Assembly (NCBI GenBank): GCA_964428355.1
Contig: CAYRYU010000002.1
Coordinates: forward strand, 62,001-126,000
DNA from: CAYRYU01 sp964428355
Lineage (GTDB): Bacteria; Muiribacteriota; Ozemobacteria; Ozemobacterales; Ozemobacteraceae
Reading direction: 5' to 3'
Length of the DNA: 64,000 nucleotides
A model generated the notes under the pieces. That model saw nothing but the letters and a program-made list of their open reading frames with translations. It ran no database searches and was not told the origin of the DNA. The position numbers and the translations under genes are program-made. This document shows, piece after piece, positions 17,672 to 25,505 of this stretch. The number at the start of each line of letters is the position of its first letter. The first letter of the stretch is position 1.

Positions 17672-18253
17672 GTGACAGAGGAAAAGATCATCCTGTTTTT
17701 CGACCTGTTCTGTCCCTATTCCTATCTTGCCTGGGAGATCTTCCAAAGAACCCTGGGAAGTCGGGAAATCCCTTTCCAGCTGACCGACATCGGACTCGAT
17801 CCCCCGGGTAATCCCAGCATCCTCGGAAGGTCGCTCTGGTCCGACGTCCGGTGGAATGCCCTCCAAAAGCGGGGCAAGGATGTCGGGATCATCATCAGCA
17901 AGCCCACCTTTACGGAAATCACCCCGAATGTCCGGCGTGGACTTCTCTACTATTCGGGTACGAGTCTGAAGGAATATGTTTCGGGGGTTTTCAAGGGGGT
18001 TTTCCAGTCGGGAATTGATTTTTCCTCGAGAAAGGTCGCGGTCGATTATCTCCAATCCGAGGGAATCGATCCCAACCCCTTCCAAGAAGCCCTTGCGGAC
18101 CCCACCACACTTGAAAAGGTCGAAGAGCAGTCCCTGCTATGGGGCCACGAGAGGATCCGCACGATACCGACCTTCCAGTTCAGGGACGAAAGGTATGGCG
18201 GAGTCATCGACCAGCGCGGAGTGGAGAATTTCCTGGGCCTCATAGTCACCTGA
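17672..18253 (+). CDS. DsbA-family thiol oxidoreductase-like protein (FrnE/HCCA isomerase type)
   Basis: A 193-residue thioredoxin-fold protein of the cytoplasmic DsbA branch. It begins FFDLFCPYSYLAWE, where a CPYS motif stands in place of CxxC, has a helical insert, and ends with the cis-Pro loop IRTIPTFQF. The single active-site cysteine suggests a glutathione-S-transferase- or isomerase-like role rather than disulfide formation. The GTG at 17672 has GGGAG just upstream; a TTG at 17660 is an alternative. It is only 40 bases after the tRNA. Confidence 0.75.
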   Translation: MTEEKIILFFDLFCPYSYLAWEIFQRTLGSREIPFQLTDIGLDPPGNPSILGRSLWSDVRWNALQKRGKDVGIIISKPTFTEITPNVRRGLLYYSGTSLKEYVSGVFKGVFQSGIDFSSRKVAVDYLQSEGIDPNPFQEALADPTTLEKVEEQSLLWGHERIRTIPTFQFRDERYGGVIDQRGVENFLGLIVT

Positions 18254-18257
18254 CCAG

Positions 18258-18923
18258 ATGGGTTACAACTACGATTTTCCCCGCCCGTCCGTAACGGTCG
18301 ATTCGGCCGTTCTCAGGATAACGGCGGGAAAGGTCCAGATACTCCTGATCAAGCGTGGAAGGGAGCCTTTCAAGGGTCGTTTCGCGCTTCCGGGCGGCTT
18401 CCTGGAAATCGACGAGGAACCCCTGACAGGGGCGAAAAGGGAACTGGCCGAGGAAACGGGCCTCACGGGAATTCCCCTCCGGCCCCTTTTCACCTGCGGA
18501 CAAACGGGCCGCGACCCGCGTGGTCGCTGCATCACGATGGTCTTTGGGGCGCTCGTTCGCGGCGAGAAGCTGAGCCCGAGGGGTGGTGACGATGCCGATC
18601 AGGCGGAATGGTTCGGCATTTCCGAGCTTCCGGGCCTGGCATTCGATCACGACCGCGTAATCAGGGAGATCAGCGAACACTTTTTCTGGCAGGCTTCGAC
18701 AGCGGTCATCGGGCGGACGCTCCTAGAAGGGGGTTTCTCGGCGAAGGATCTCAACGACCTGCAGGGGTCAGTTCTCGATCTGAAGGCCTTTCCTTCGGCA
18801 GAGACCTTCTTTGAACGGGCGGAGCGTCTTCTGCTCATCTCCCACGGCCCGGAAAAAGGGAAGTTCCAATGGCGGGATGGTTCGGAAACGGGACTTCCCG
18901 ACTGGGTCCCTCTGGTCTGGTGA
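18258..18923 (+). CDS. Nudix hydrolase with C-terminal extension
   Basis: A 221-residue protein with a full Nudix box, GFLEIDEEPLTGAKRELAEE at about residues 50-69, preceded by the usual LLIKRGREPFKGRFALPGG. The N-terminal layout resembles ADP-ribose or NAD-related Nudix enzymes and the NrtR regulator. The C-terminal 75 residues are not an obvious helix-turn-helix, so regulation of NAD genes is not supported. It follows the DsbA-like gene by four bases and has only a weak ribosome site, suggesting translational coupling. Confidence 0.82.
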   Translation: MGYNYDFPRPSVTVDSAVLRITAGKVQILLIKRGREPFKGRFALPGGFLEIDEEPLTGAKRELAEETGLTGIPLRPLFTCGQTGRDPRGRCITMVFGALVRGEKLSPRGGDDADQAEWFGISELPGLAFDHDRVIREISEHFFWQASTAVIGRTLLEGGFSAKDLNDLQGSVLDLKAFPSAETFFERAERLLLISHGPEKGKFQWRDGSETGLPDWVPLVW

Positions 18924-18933
18924 TTTCCCGACC

Positions 18934-20649
18934 ATGAGCGTCATCGGCCTTCTGAAGCCCACCCTCAAGGGTTTCATCCGTTCGACACGCCAGAAATCCC
19001 CTACCACCATCGGCTTGCTGATCTTGGGCGCGATAATAATAATACTCGCGATCTTCGTGGGGTTGTACTTTTTCCTGGAGTATCTCTCGAGAGCCCCGAT
19101 GCTGGGAAACCTGATGGGTCCTGTCGTAGGCCGGGTCCTTGTGGGAAAGCTCCTCGAGATGCTGTTCCTTGCACTGCTGACCATGTTGTTTTTCAGCAGC
19201 ATCGTCGCCTGCTTTTCGGTATTCTACCTGGATGAGGAGCTGAAGCTCCTTTTTTCATCCCCGACCCGCCCTTCGACGGTTTTCTGGTCCCGCTTCGTGA
19301 TGATGGTGGGCGAAAGTTCGTGGATGGCGGCGGCGTTCTTCCTGCCGGTTTTCCTGGCATTCGCAGCTGCTTTGAAGGCTCCGCTCTGGGCAATGCTCGT
19401 CTTCATGGTCTATCTGGGAATCTACCTCCTCCTTCCAAACCTGGGCGGGGGAATCCTCGCCCTTCTTCTCGCGGCCCTGTTTCCCATCCGTCAGATGAAG
19501 AAGGTTTTCCAGTTCCTTTCCATTACCGTGCTGGCAGGAATGATCATCTTCTTCCGGTTCATGGAGCCGGAAAAGCTACTCAATCCAGGCCAGTTCGAAC
19601 GCCTGTCCAAGTACATCCTCGCGATCCAGAACCCGGTCTCGGAGTATTCCCCCAGCACCTGGATCCAAACCGCCTCCCTTTCTCTGTTCCAGGGAAATCT
19701 CCAGGAAAGCCTCGAGAAGATGGCCCCGATTTTCGCGATTTTCTTTCTCGGGCTGCTCATCCTCCATTTTCTGTCCACCAGATATTACTCCTCGAGCTGG
19801 CAGGCATCCCTGGAGGCCGTCGAGAACCAGGTCCTGGGTCTCGAGTGGCTTCGGAGCCTCCTGGTTTTCCCCTTCCGGTTTTTCCCCGCCGATTTTCGTG
19901 TCATCGCCTCGAAGGAGATTACCGTCTTCTTCCGGGACCCCGCGATTTTCTCGCAGATTTTCATGATGGGGGCGATCATTTTCGTCTACGGGTACAACCT
20001 CACGATCCTTCCTCTGAAGGACATTCCAACCCTCTACTCGGGCGAAGCGAACGATTCCATGGTCTATTTCAACGGCCCCTTCATCGGGTTCATTCTTGCC
20101 GCGCTTGCGATGCGATTCGTCTACCCATCGATCAGCATCGAGGGACGAGCCTTCTGGGCGGTGAAAGCCTCTCCTGTCAGCCCCGAACGACTGCTGAAGA
20201 TAAAATTCCTTCTCTACCTGGTTCCGATGACGGCGGTGGGAATGATCCTCTGTTACATCTCGAACAACATTTTCGAAGTAACCACCTCATACCTCTACTG
20301 GCTGAGTTTTCTCAATGTCCTTTTGATGTCCACGGTCATCACGGCACTGGCGATAGGTTTGGGGGCATTGTATGCCCGTTTCGACATGGAGAATCCCCTC
20401 AAGATCGCCGGTTCTTTCGGCGGCTTCGTCTTCATGGTCGCTTGCGGCACCTACATTCTCAACCTCCTCATCCTGGAGGCCTATCCGCTCTTCCTCCTCT
20501 ATTTTGCAAGGTTTTACCAGTTTCTTTCGCGGAAGGCGATGATCTTCACCGGCTTCTCCTTTTTCCTCCTTTTTCTTTGCAGTGTCGCTTGGGTTCTGAT
20601 ACCCTTCTGGAAAGGTCAGGAAGCCATACATCGCTATGAACCCGAATGA
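18934..20649 (+). CDS. ABC-2 type exporter permease
   Basis: A 571-residue integral membrane protein with at least ten hydrophobic segments, starting with GLLILGAIIIILAIFVGLYF near residue 28 and ending in a cluster of helices before the C terminus. The pattern of two membrane blocks separated by a soluble loop (near residues 255-330) fits a large ABC-2 permease. The next gene, the ATPase, starts 14 bases before this one ends, so the two form one transporter. The substrate is unknown. Confidence 0.8.
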   Translation: MSVIGLLKPTLKGFIRSTRQKSPTTIGLLILGAIIIILAIFVGLYFFLEYLSRAPMLGNLMGPVVGRVLVGKLLEMLFLALLTMLFFSSIVACFSVFYLDEELKLLFSSPTRPSTVFWSRFVMMVGESSWMAAAFFLPVFLAFAAALKAPLWAMLVFMVYLGIYLLLPNLGGGILALLLAALFPIRQMKKVFQFLSITVLAGMIIFFRFMEPEKLLNPGQFERLSKYILAIQNPVSEYSPSTWIQTASLSLFQGNLQESLEKMAPIFAIFFLGLLILHFLSTRYYSSSWQASLEAVENQVLGLEWLRSLLVFPFRFFPADFRVIASKEITVFFRDPAIFSQIFMMGAIIFVYGYNLTILPLKDIPTLYSGEANDSMVYFNGPFIGFILAALAMRFVYPSISIEGRAFWAVKASPVSPERLLKIKFLLYLVPMTAVGMILCYISNNIFEVTTSYLYWLSFLNVLLMSTVITALAIGLGALYARFDMENPLKIAGSFGGFVFMVACGTYILNLLILEAYPLFLLYFARFYQFLSRKAMIFTGFSFFLLFLCSVAWVLIPFWKGQEAIHRYEPE

Positions 20650-21589
20650 ACCGATCCTTTCTTTGCGAAGCATTCGAAAGAATTACGGGGATTTCGCGGC
20701 CCTGAAAGGGATCGACCTCGAAGTGAAACGCGGGGAACTCTTCGGGTTCCTCGGTCCAAACGGGGCAGGAAAGACGACCCTTATCCGGATCATCACCGGA
20801 ATCATCAAACAGACCTCGGGAACCGTTCTGATCGGGGGAAAGGACCTGGCGCAGCTTCCCGAAACCGCGAAATTCCTGGTGGGCTACATTCCCGATCGTC
20901 CCTATCTTTATGAGAAGCTGACCCCTCTCGAATACTTCGACTTCGTCGGAGGCCTTTATGGGGTTGGGGGGAAAGATGTCCTGGAGCGGGGTGAGCGGTT
21001 CCTCAAGATGTTCGATCTGTGGAGTTGGAAAAACGAACTCATCGAGAGTTTTTCCCATGGCATGAAACAAAAGGTCGCGATGAGCGCCTCCCTCCTGCAT
21101 GATCCCGAAGTCCTGGTGGTGGATGAACCCATGGTGGGGCTCGACCCCCGATCCGTCAGGACGGTAAAGGATTTCTTCCTGAACCTTGTGAAAAGCGGGA
21201 AAACGATTTTCCTCACCACCCACACACTGTCCGTTGCCGAAAGCATGTGCCACAGGATCGGGATCATACACCACGGCGAGGTCGTAGCCCTCGGTTCCAT
21301 GGAAGAGCTCCGGGGAATGGCCAGAACACCGGACTCGGATCTGGAGTCCGTTTTTCTCAAGATCACCGAGGAGGAAGGACAGAACGGCGGGGTTGCCCTC
21401 AATCCCGAAAACGGTCTTCCCACGACTGCGTCCGAACCTGCCCCGTACTCCGCCCCGGATTCCGCGAACCCTCCCGCCGCGTTCGAGGAGAACGCCCCGG
21501 TCGAGAAGAACGCCCCGGTCGAGAAGAACGCCCCCGTCGAGAAGAACGCCCCCGTCGAGAAGAGTCCCCCATCCGGGGGGGAGACCTGA
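20636..21589 (+). CDS. ABC transporter ATP-binding protein with NAPVEK-repeat tail
   Basis: The ATPase partner of the preceding permease. The Walker A motif GPNGAGKTT is near residues 38-46, the signature is weakly conserved (ESFSHGMKQK), Walker B is VLVVDEPMVGLD, and the H-loop is TTHTLS. The ATPase core ends near residue 240. The last 75 residues are a Pro/Glu/Asn-rich tail with four copies of the hexapeptide NAPVEK, coded by an 18-base tandem repeat. Such a tail is not usual for ABC-2 ATPases and is probably disordered. Confidence 0.87.
   Translation: MNPNEPILSLRSIRKNYGDFAALKGIDLEVKRGELFGFLGPNGAGKTTLIRIITGIIKQTSGTVLIGGKDLAQLPETAKFLVGYIPDRPYLYEKLTPLEYFDFVGGLYGVGGKDVLERGERFLKMFDLWSWKNELIESFSHGMKQKVAMSASLLHDPEVLVVDEPMVGLDPRSVRTVKDFFLNLVKSGKTIFLTTHTLSVAESMCHRIGIIHHGEVVALGSMEELRGMARTPDSDLESVFLKITEEEGQNGGVALNPENGLPTTASEPAPYSAPDSANPPAAFEENAPVEKNAPVEKNAPVEKNAPVEKSPPSGGET
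21491..21562 (+). repeat. 18-base tandem repeat, four copies, inside the ABC ATPase gene
   Basis: Four in-frame copies begin at 21491, 21509, 21527 and 21545; each codes for NAPVEK. Copies 1 and 2 are identical and copies 3 and 4 share one C-for-G change, so the array grew by stepwise duplication. The copy number may vary between strains. Confidence 0.9.
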
Positions 21590-21591
21590 AC

Positions 21592-22480
21592 ATGTGGTTT
21601 TCTCCGGCCTTTCTAGCCCTCTGCGCGATGAATTTCGTTTGGGGTGCCTCCTATGCAGTTTCGAAATGGGTTCTCCTTTTCGTGCCCCCCTGCCTGCTCG
21701 CGGCGACCAGGTTCGTGCTCGGTGGAGCCGTCCTTTTCCTTTTCGTTCCCCGGGGTTCCCCACCACTTGAACGTGATGACTGGCGCGACCTTCTCGTTGT
21801 GGGGACATTCGGGATTTCGGTCAATTTCGTGATCCATTATTGGGGCCTGAAACTTACGACGGCGACAAAGGCTTCGTTCCTGATCGCAACGGAGCCACTT
21901 GCCCTCATCGTCCTGGCAGCCTTGATGCTTAGGGAAAAAGCCTCTCGCAGCACCTTCGTCGCCCTTTCCATATCCATGGCCGGGACTTTTTCGCTTCTTG
22001 TCGGGGGAAAGAATCTCGACAGCCTCTGGGGGGAGATTTCCACGGGTGGAGAGCTCCTGGGCGATATCCTTACCCTAGGTTCAGTGCTTCTTGGAACCCT
22101 TTACACGATTTTCAGCAAACACGTTGCGCAAAGGATCGGTGCANNNNNNNNNNNNNNNNNNNNNNNNNNNNNNNNNNNNNNNNNNNNNNNNNNNNNNNNN
22201 NNNNNNNNNNNNNNNNNNNNNNNNNNNNNNNNNNNNNNNNNNNATCCTGATCGGGGTTGCGGTTTTGCCCAAACCCGAAGAGACGACCTCCCCGCCCGGG
22301 ATCCCCACGCCTCCACTGCTTCTCCAGGAAACGCCGGCCCCCACACCAGTTTCTTCGGAGGACAATTCCATCGCGTCCGGTCAAATGGAGGACAGGAAGA
22401 CACAACCCGGGGGACCGGATCTTCGGGGGCGCGCCCCCCCGCCCGGATGCACATTTTCCCCTGACCTTCCCGGGAAATAA
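21592..22480 (+). CDS. EamA/DMT-family transporter, interrupted by assembly gap
   Basis: Drug/metabolite transporter of the inner membrane. The first 184 residues before the gap are a typical EamA repeat: MNFVWGASYAVSKW, a helix run, then LKLTTATKASFLIATEPLALIVLAALMLREK. After the gap, in a frame that is open from 22244 to the TAA at 22478, comes ILIGVAVLP, which looks like the end of the last helix, followed by a 65-residue Pro-rich tail. Both edges of the gap are at codon boundaries. EamA proteins have about 290 residues before any tail, so around 100 residues (about 200-300 bases) are probably missing rather than the 33 that 100 N would give. Confidence 0.72.
22144..22243. other. Assembly gap (100 N)
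   Basis: Exactly 100 unknown bases, the usual placeholder for a scaffold gap of unknown length. It breaks the EamA transporter gene. The flanking reading phases show that the true gap length is probably a multiple of three, so the apparent frame change across it is an artefact. Confidence 0.95.
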
Positions 22481-22494
22481 AGCTCCATTACCTG

Positions 22495-24018
22495 ATGTAC
22501 TGCCATGAGGCATTCCATTGCCCGCGGGAAGACTGTCCCGTAAAGCGCCTCAAGATTCGTCGGTGCTGGGTCCATTTCCAGGAGTTGGGCAGGGAAGCGA
22601 CAGTCGAGGACTGCCCCTATGTTCCCTGCTCGAGCTGTCACTACCGGATGGGCTGGGAGATCGGCCTGATCGGGGAGAGCCTCTTTTCTGAGGAAGAGCT
22701 CGTTACTGAGGCTATTGGTCCGTTTCTCCCGGAAGGATTGGAGGAAGGGGAAAAGGAACCGCCGGCAGGTTCGACCCGGGAAAACATCCCCCCAGGACCA
22801 GTTGAAGAAGAACCGGAAAACTTCCCCATTCCCCGTCTGGCCCCTCCCGTTGAAAAAGGACCCCCGCCCCCTGCCCCGCCGGAAAAACCCCTTTCCCCAA
22901 AACCTCAGGCGGTTCCGCCTTCCACCGGGCAACCCGAGGTAAAAAGGTTCTGTTGGGAGCTCGTCCCCTGCCCCAACCCGAACTGCCCGGTTCGGGAGAG
23001 AAGAATCATACGATGCTTCAAGTTCTTCGAGCCAAAGGGACCGGATGAGAAACTCCGCATCACCTGTGGAGACAGGATTTGCGAAAGTTGCCACGTGAAA
23101 CGCGGATGGGAAATCGGAATCATCAACGAGGAGATGTTCGAGGATATCCTCGCGGCCCGCCGAAGCCGGATGGCCAAGGATGACCGGATCCGGAAGCATG
23201 GGATCGTCGAGATTTACCTCAATGAACTTGCGAAGAAGCCCCTCTCGAGAGGGGAGGAAATGGAACTTGCCCGAAAGCTCGCGGGCGACAGGGACGCTGC
23301 GGAGGTTTTCCTTCTTGCCAACCTGAAGCTCGTGGTGCGGATCGCCGGAAGCTACTCGAACCGCGGGCTTTCCCTCATGGACCTGATCCAGGAAGGGAAC
23401 ATCGGGCTGATCAAGGCAATCGCAAAGTTCGATTACACGTTGGGCTACCGTTTTTCCACCTATGCGGCATATTGGATACGTTACTACATGCAAAAGGCTG
23501 TCAGCGAAACAGCGAGGGTGATCCGGATTCCCCACCACCTTCTTGCGACTGCCCACAAGGTCCGGAGACGCATCTCCGAGTTCCAGGCCCAGTTTCAGAG
23601 GGCCCCGTCATTGAGAGAACTGTCGGAGGTCCTGATGCTGGAGGAAGAAAAAATCCTTCAGGTGATCAGGGTCACCGAAGCCCCGATTTCGATCGAGGCG
23701 CGGTCCAGGGATGCCGGAGAGGAGGATGCCGGGCCTGAATATTTCCTCATGGACAAGGAGAGCCTTTCTCCGGAAGAGGTCGTGATCGAAAAGGCCAAGA
23801 ACGAGGCATGCCAGAAGGCGCTCGGGATGCTCGAGCCGAGGCTCCGGGAGATCGTGGAATTCTTCTTCGGCTTCCGGGAGGAGGAACTCAGCCTGGCGGA
23901 AATCGGGCGCAGGCTCGGGATCAGCCGGGAACGTGCCCGGCAACTGCTCAGACAAGCGCTCGAGAAGCTGGGCGAGGAGGATTTCGTCCTCAATCTCAAG
24001 GACTTTCTCGGTAAATGA
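22495..24018 (+). CDS. Sigma70-family (group 2-like) sigma factor with two N-terminal seven-cysteine modules
   Basis: A 507-residue protein. Residues about 230-507 are a sigma70-family factor: region 2 with LVVRIAGSYSNRGLSLMDLIQEGNIGL and RFSTYAAYWIRYYM, region 3, and region 4 with SLAEIGRRLGISRERARQL. In front are two copies of a cysteine-rich unit. The first has Cys3, 9, 14, 24, 40, 45 and 48; the second has Cys153, 159, 164, 174, 191, 196 and 199. The spacing is almost the same, and both end in a GWEIG motif. A Pro/Glu-rich linker (about residues 65-150) joins them. The units probably bind zinc or an iron-sulfur cluster and may make the factor responsive to redox state or metal. There is no anti-sigma gene next to it. 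Confidence 0.88.
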   Translation: MYCHEAFHCPREDCPVKRLKIRRCWVHFQELGREATVEDCPYVPCSSCHYRMGWEIGLIGESLFSEEELVTEAIGPFLPEGLEEGEKEPPAGSTRENIPPGPVEEEPENFPIPRLAPPVEKGPPPPAPPEKPLSPKPQAVPPSTGQPEVKRFCWELVPCPNPNCPVRERRIIRCFKFFEPKGPDEKLRITCGDRICESCHVKRGWEIGIINEEMFEDILAARRSRMAKDDRIRKHGIVEIYLNELAKKPLSRGEEMELARKLAGDRDAAEVFLLANLKLVVRIAGSYSNRGLSLMDLIQEGNIGLIKAIAKFDYTLGYRFSTYAAYWIRYYMQKAVSETARVIRIPHHLLATAHKVRRRISEFQAQFQRAPSLRELSEVLMLEEEKILQVIRVTEAPISIEARSRDAGEEDAGPEYFLMDKESLSPEEVVIEKAKNEACQKALGMLEPRLREIVEFFFGFREEELSLAEIGRRLGISRERARQLLRQALEKLGEEDFVLNLKDFLGK

Positions 24019-24037
24019 TCGTACCCCACCCCAAAAT

Positions 24038-24066
24038 TTGGCATTTTTGCCCCTTCATGGTAGGAT
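24038..24066 (+). promoter_or_regulatory. Promoter of the PAD gene
   Basis: TTGGCA (24038-24043), 17 bases, TAGGAT (24061-24066), 48 bases before the PAD start codon. It lies directly after the sigma-factor stop. Confidence 0.6.
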
Positions 24067-24073
24067 TATCTCA

Positions 24074-24104
24074 GAGTAATCCGGACGAGTATCCCGGATA
24101 AGGA
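24074..24104 (+). promoter_or_regulatory. Leader hairpin before the PAD gene
   Basis: ATCCGG (24079-24084) can pair with CCGGAT (24094-24099), placing a hairpin immediately before the ribosome site AAGGAG (24100-24105). The first 15 bases, GAGTAATCCGGACGA (24074-24088), recur exactly at 62320-62334 in front of another gene. A translational control element is possible; I do not match it to a known riboswitch. Confidence 0.4.
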
Positions 24105-24113
24105 GTGGAATGG

Positions 24114-25469
24114 ATGAAGATCATCGGAAGGCGTCTCCTGGTTTGTTGTGTGTTGACTCTGGCAGTCATTTTTCTGGCCGGGTCGCTTGGAGCCCAGGCC
24201 CTTACCCCCGACCAGTGCGACCGGATCAAGTTCGTCGACAACAACCACGTTCCCCTGAAGTTGCTTGTGGTTCATTCCTATTCGACGGGCAAATTCGTTA
24301 AGGATCTTTTCAACGCCGTAAAAGCCATCAACGAAGAAGAACGCCTTCCCGAGTCCGAGCGGTTCAAGCTCCACATCATTTCCTCCTCCGGAGATCCGAC
24401 CTCCAGTCTCGGAATTTCCGCAGAAGACGCGAAGAAATATGTCGAGGTCAACACCAGGTTCCATTCCAGCGACCAATGGATCCAGGATTGCATGGAAATC
24501 TGCTCGGCCAAGGTCAAAGGCCAGGACAAGTATGTTCCGGCCATGTTCGACTCACAGCGGGGCCGCGGGCTGGGCGGGCTTCCCAAGACCCTGGCGGACA
24601 TGTGGGGCCTCGTTTTCTACCAGAATCCCACCACACAGGCTTCCCACGGTGATTACGGCGGCAACCTCGAAGTCGCCCCTTTCGACGATGTTCTTGTCTG
24701 CGGAAACACGATCACGTCTCCCTGCAAGGCTTACCTGGAGAAGAACGGATACGCCGGCCGGATATTCACCCCCGACACCCGGTGGCTCTCGGTCGGCCAT
24801 ATCGACGAGTATCTGAACTACATTCCCACTCCCCACGTTCCGGGCGGGTACAGCATCGTCCGGGCTGATCCGAACTATGCTCTTGAACTCATCACGAACA
24901 TCGATGAATCGGAACTCTCCGAGATCGACAGTTATGACCGGAGCTTCCTGCTCAAAGTCAAGGCAACCCTCCAGGCCCGGATGACCGACCCCGCTGCGGG
25001 CCGCGGAACCGATGCCGGCGACTTCATCGATCTGAACCGGGCAATCTCGGATATCATCGAAAAGAACGTCGGCGAGCTGAAGAACTTCATCCGCAAGGTG
25101 ACCAACGACCCGGATCGCGATTTCGCCGAAGTCGCATGGCCCAGCCTGTATGAGGGCTACGGCGGCTCCAAACCTTCCTCCTGCCATGCGTTTCTCCCCG
25201 GGGTGGTGAACCTGACGGTGGTCCGAAACCACCTTCTGGTCCCGGCCTGTCACATCCCCTCCCTCGACCGGATCATCGAAGCAAGATTCCGGGCGCAGGG
25301 GAACAAGGTTCATTTCATCGACGACGAGCCATATCACGATTCCATGGGGGAAATCCATTGCGGAACCAACCTTCTTCGCGATGTAGAAAGGACCGTCGTC
25401 ACTCCCGCCCAGGTTCGCGCCGTTTCAGCGGTGAGGGCGAAGTTCAAGGCCATCCACGGAGGCCACTGA
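24114..25469 (+). CDS. Secreted peptidylarginine deiminase, animal PAD-type catalytic domain
   Basis: Would convert protein arginine to citrulline outside the cytoplasm. The 451-residue protein has a signal peptide (about residues 1-28) and a catalytic domain that matches vertebrate PAD: Asp125 in QWIQDCMEI (PAD4 Asp350), Arg149 and Arg151 in FDSQRGRGL (PAD4 Arg372/374), GGNLEVAP, His229 and Asp231 in VGHIDEYL (PAD4 His471/Asp473), and the nucleophile Cys416 in GEIHCGTN (PAD4 Cys645). The two N-terminal immunoglobulin-like domains of animal PADs are absent. The ATG at 24114 is chosen over the GTG at 24105 because AAGGAG ends at 24105. Three pseudopilin genes follow, so export through a type II-like machine is possible. 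It is not the PPAD/agmatine deiminase type of Porphyromonas. Confidence 0.88.
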   Translation: MKIIGRRLLVCCVLTLAVIFLAGSLGAQALTPDQCDRIKFVDNNHVPLKLLVVHSYSTGKFVKDLFNAVKAINEEERLPESERFKLHIISSSGDPTSSLGISAEDAKKYVEVNTRFHSSDQWIQDCMEICSAKVKGQDKYVPAMFDSQRGRGLGGLPKTLADMWGLVFYQNPTTQASHGDYGGNLEVAPFDDVLVCGNTITSPCKAYLEKNGYAGRIFTPDTRWLSVGHIDEYLNYIPTPHVPGGYSIVRADPNYALELITNIDESELSEIDSYDRSFLLKVKATLQARMTDPAAGRGTDAGDFIDLNRAISDIIEKNVGELKNFIRKVTNDPDRDFAEVAWPSLYEGYGGSKPSSCHAFLPGVVNLTVVRNHLLVPACHIPSLDRIIEARFRAQGNKVHFIDDEPYHDSMGEIHCGTNLLRDVERTVVTPAQVRAVSAVRAKFKAIHGGH

Positions 25470-25505
25470 CCGCTCCCAGGCCTTCTAACCTTCCCAGGAG
25501 GTCTG

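Noticed and set aside
21491..21562. Possible CRISPR-like array
   Set aside because: The units are direct, without spacers, in frame and inside a coding sequence.
21592..22480. Apparent frameshift in the EamA transporter
   Set aside because: The frame change is caused only by the arbitrary 100-N gap; both gap edges are in phase with the same gene.
24038..24050. Possible sigma54 site (TTGGCA followed by TTGC)
   Set aside because: The GG and GC elements are 7 bases apart instead of 10; a sigma70-type promoter with 17-base spacer fits.
24074..24104. Guanidine-II (mini-ykkC) riboswitch before the PAD gene
   Set aside because: Attractive for a guanidino-group enzyme because ACGA is present, but the two small ACGR-loop hairpins that define the class cannot be drawn.
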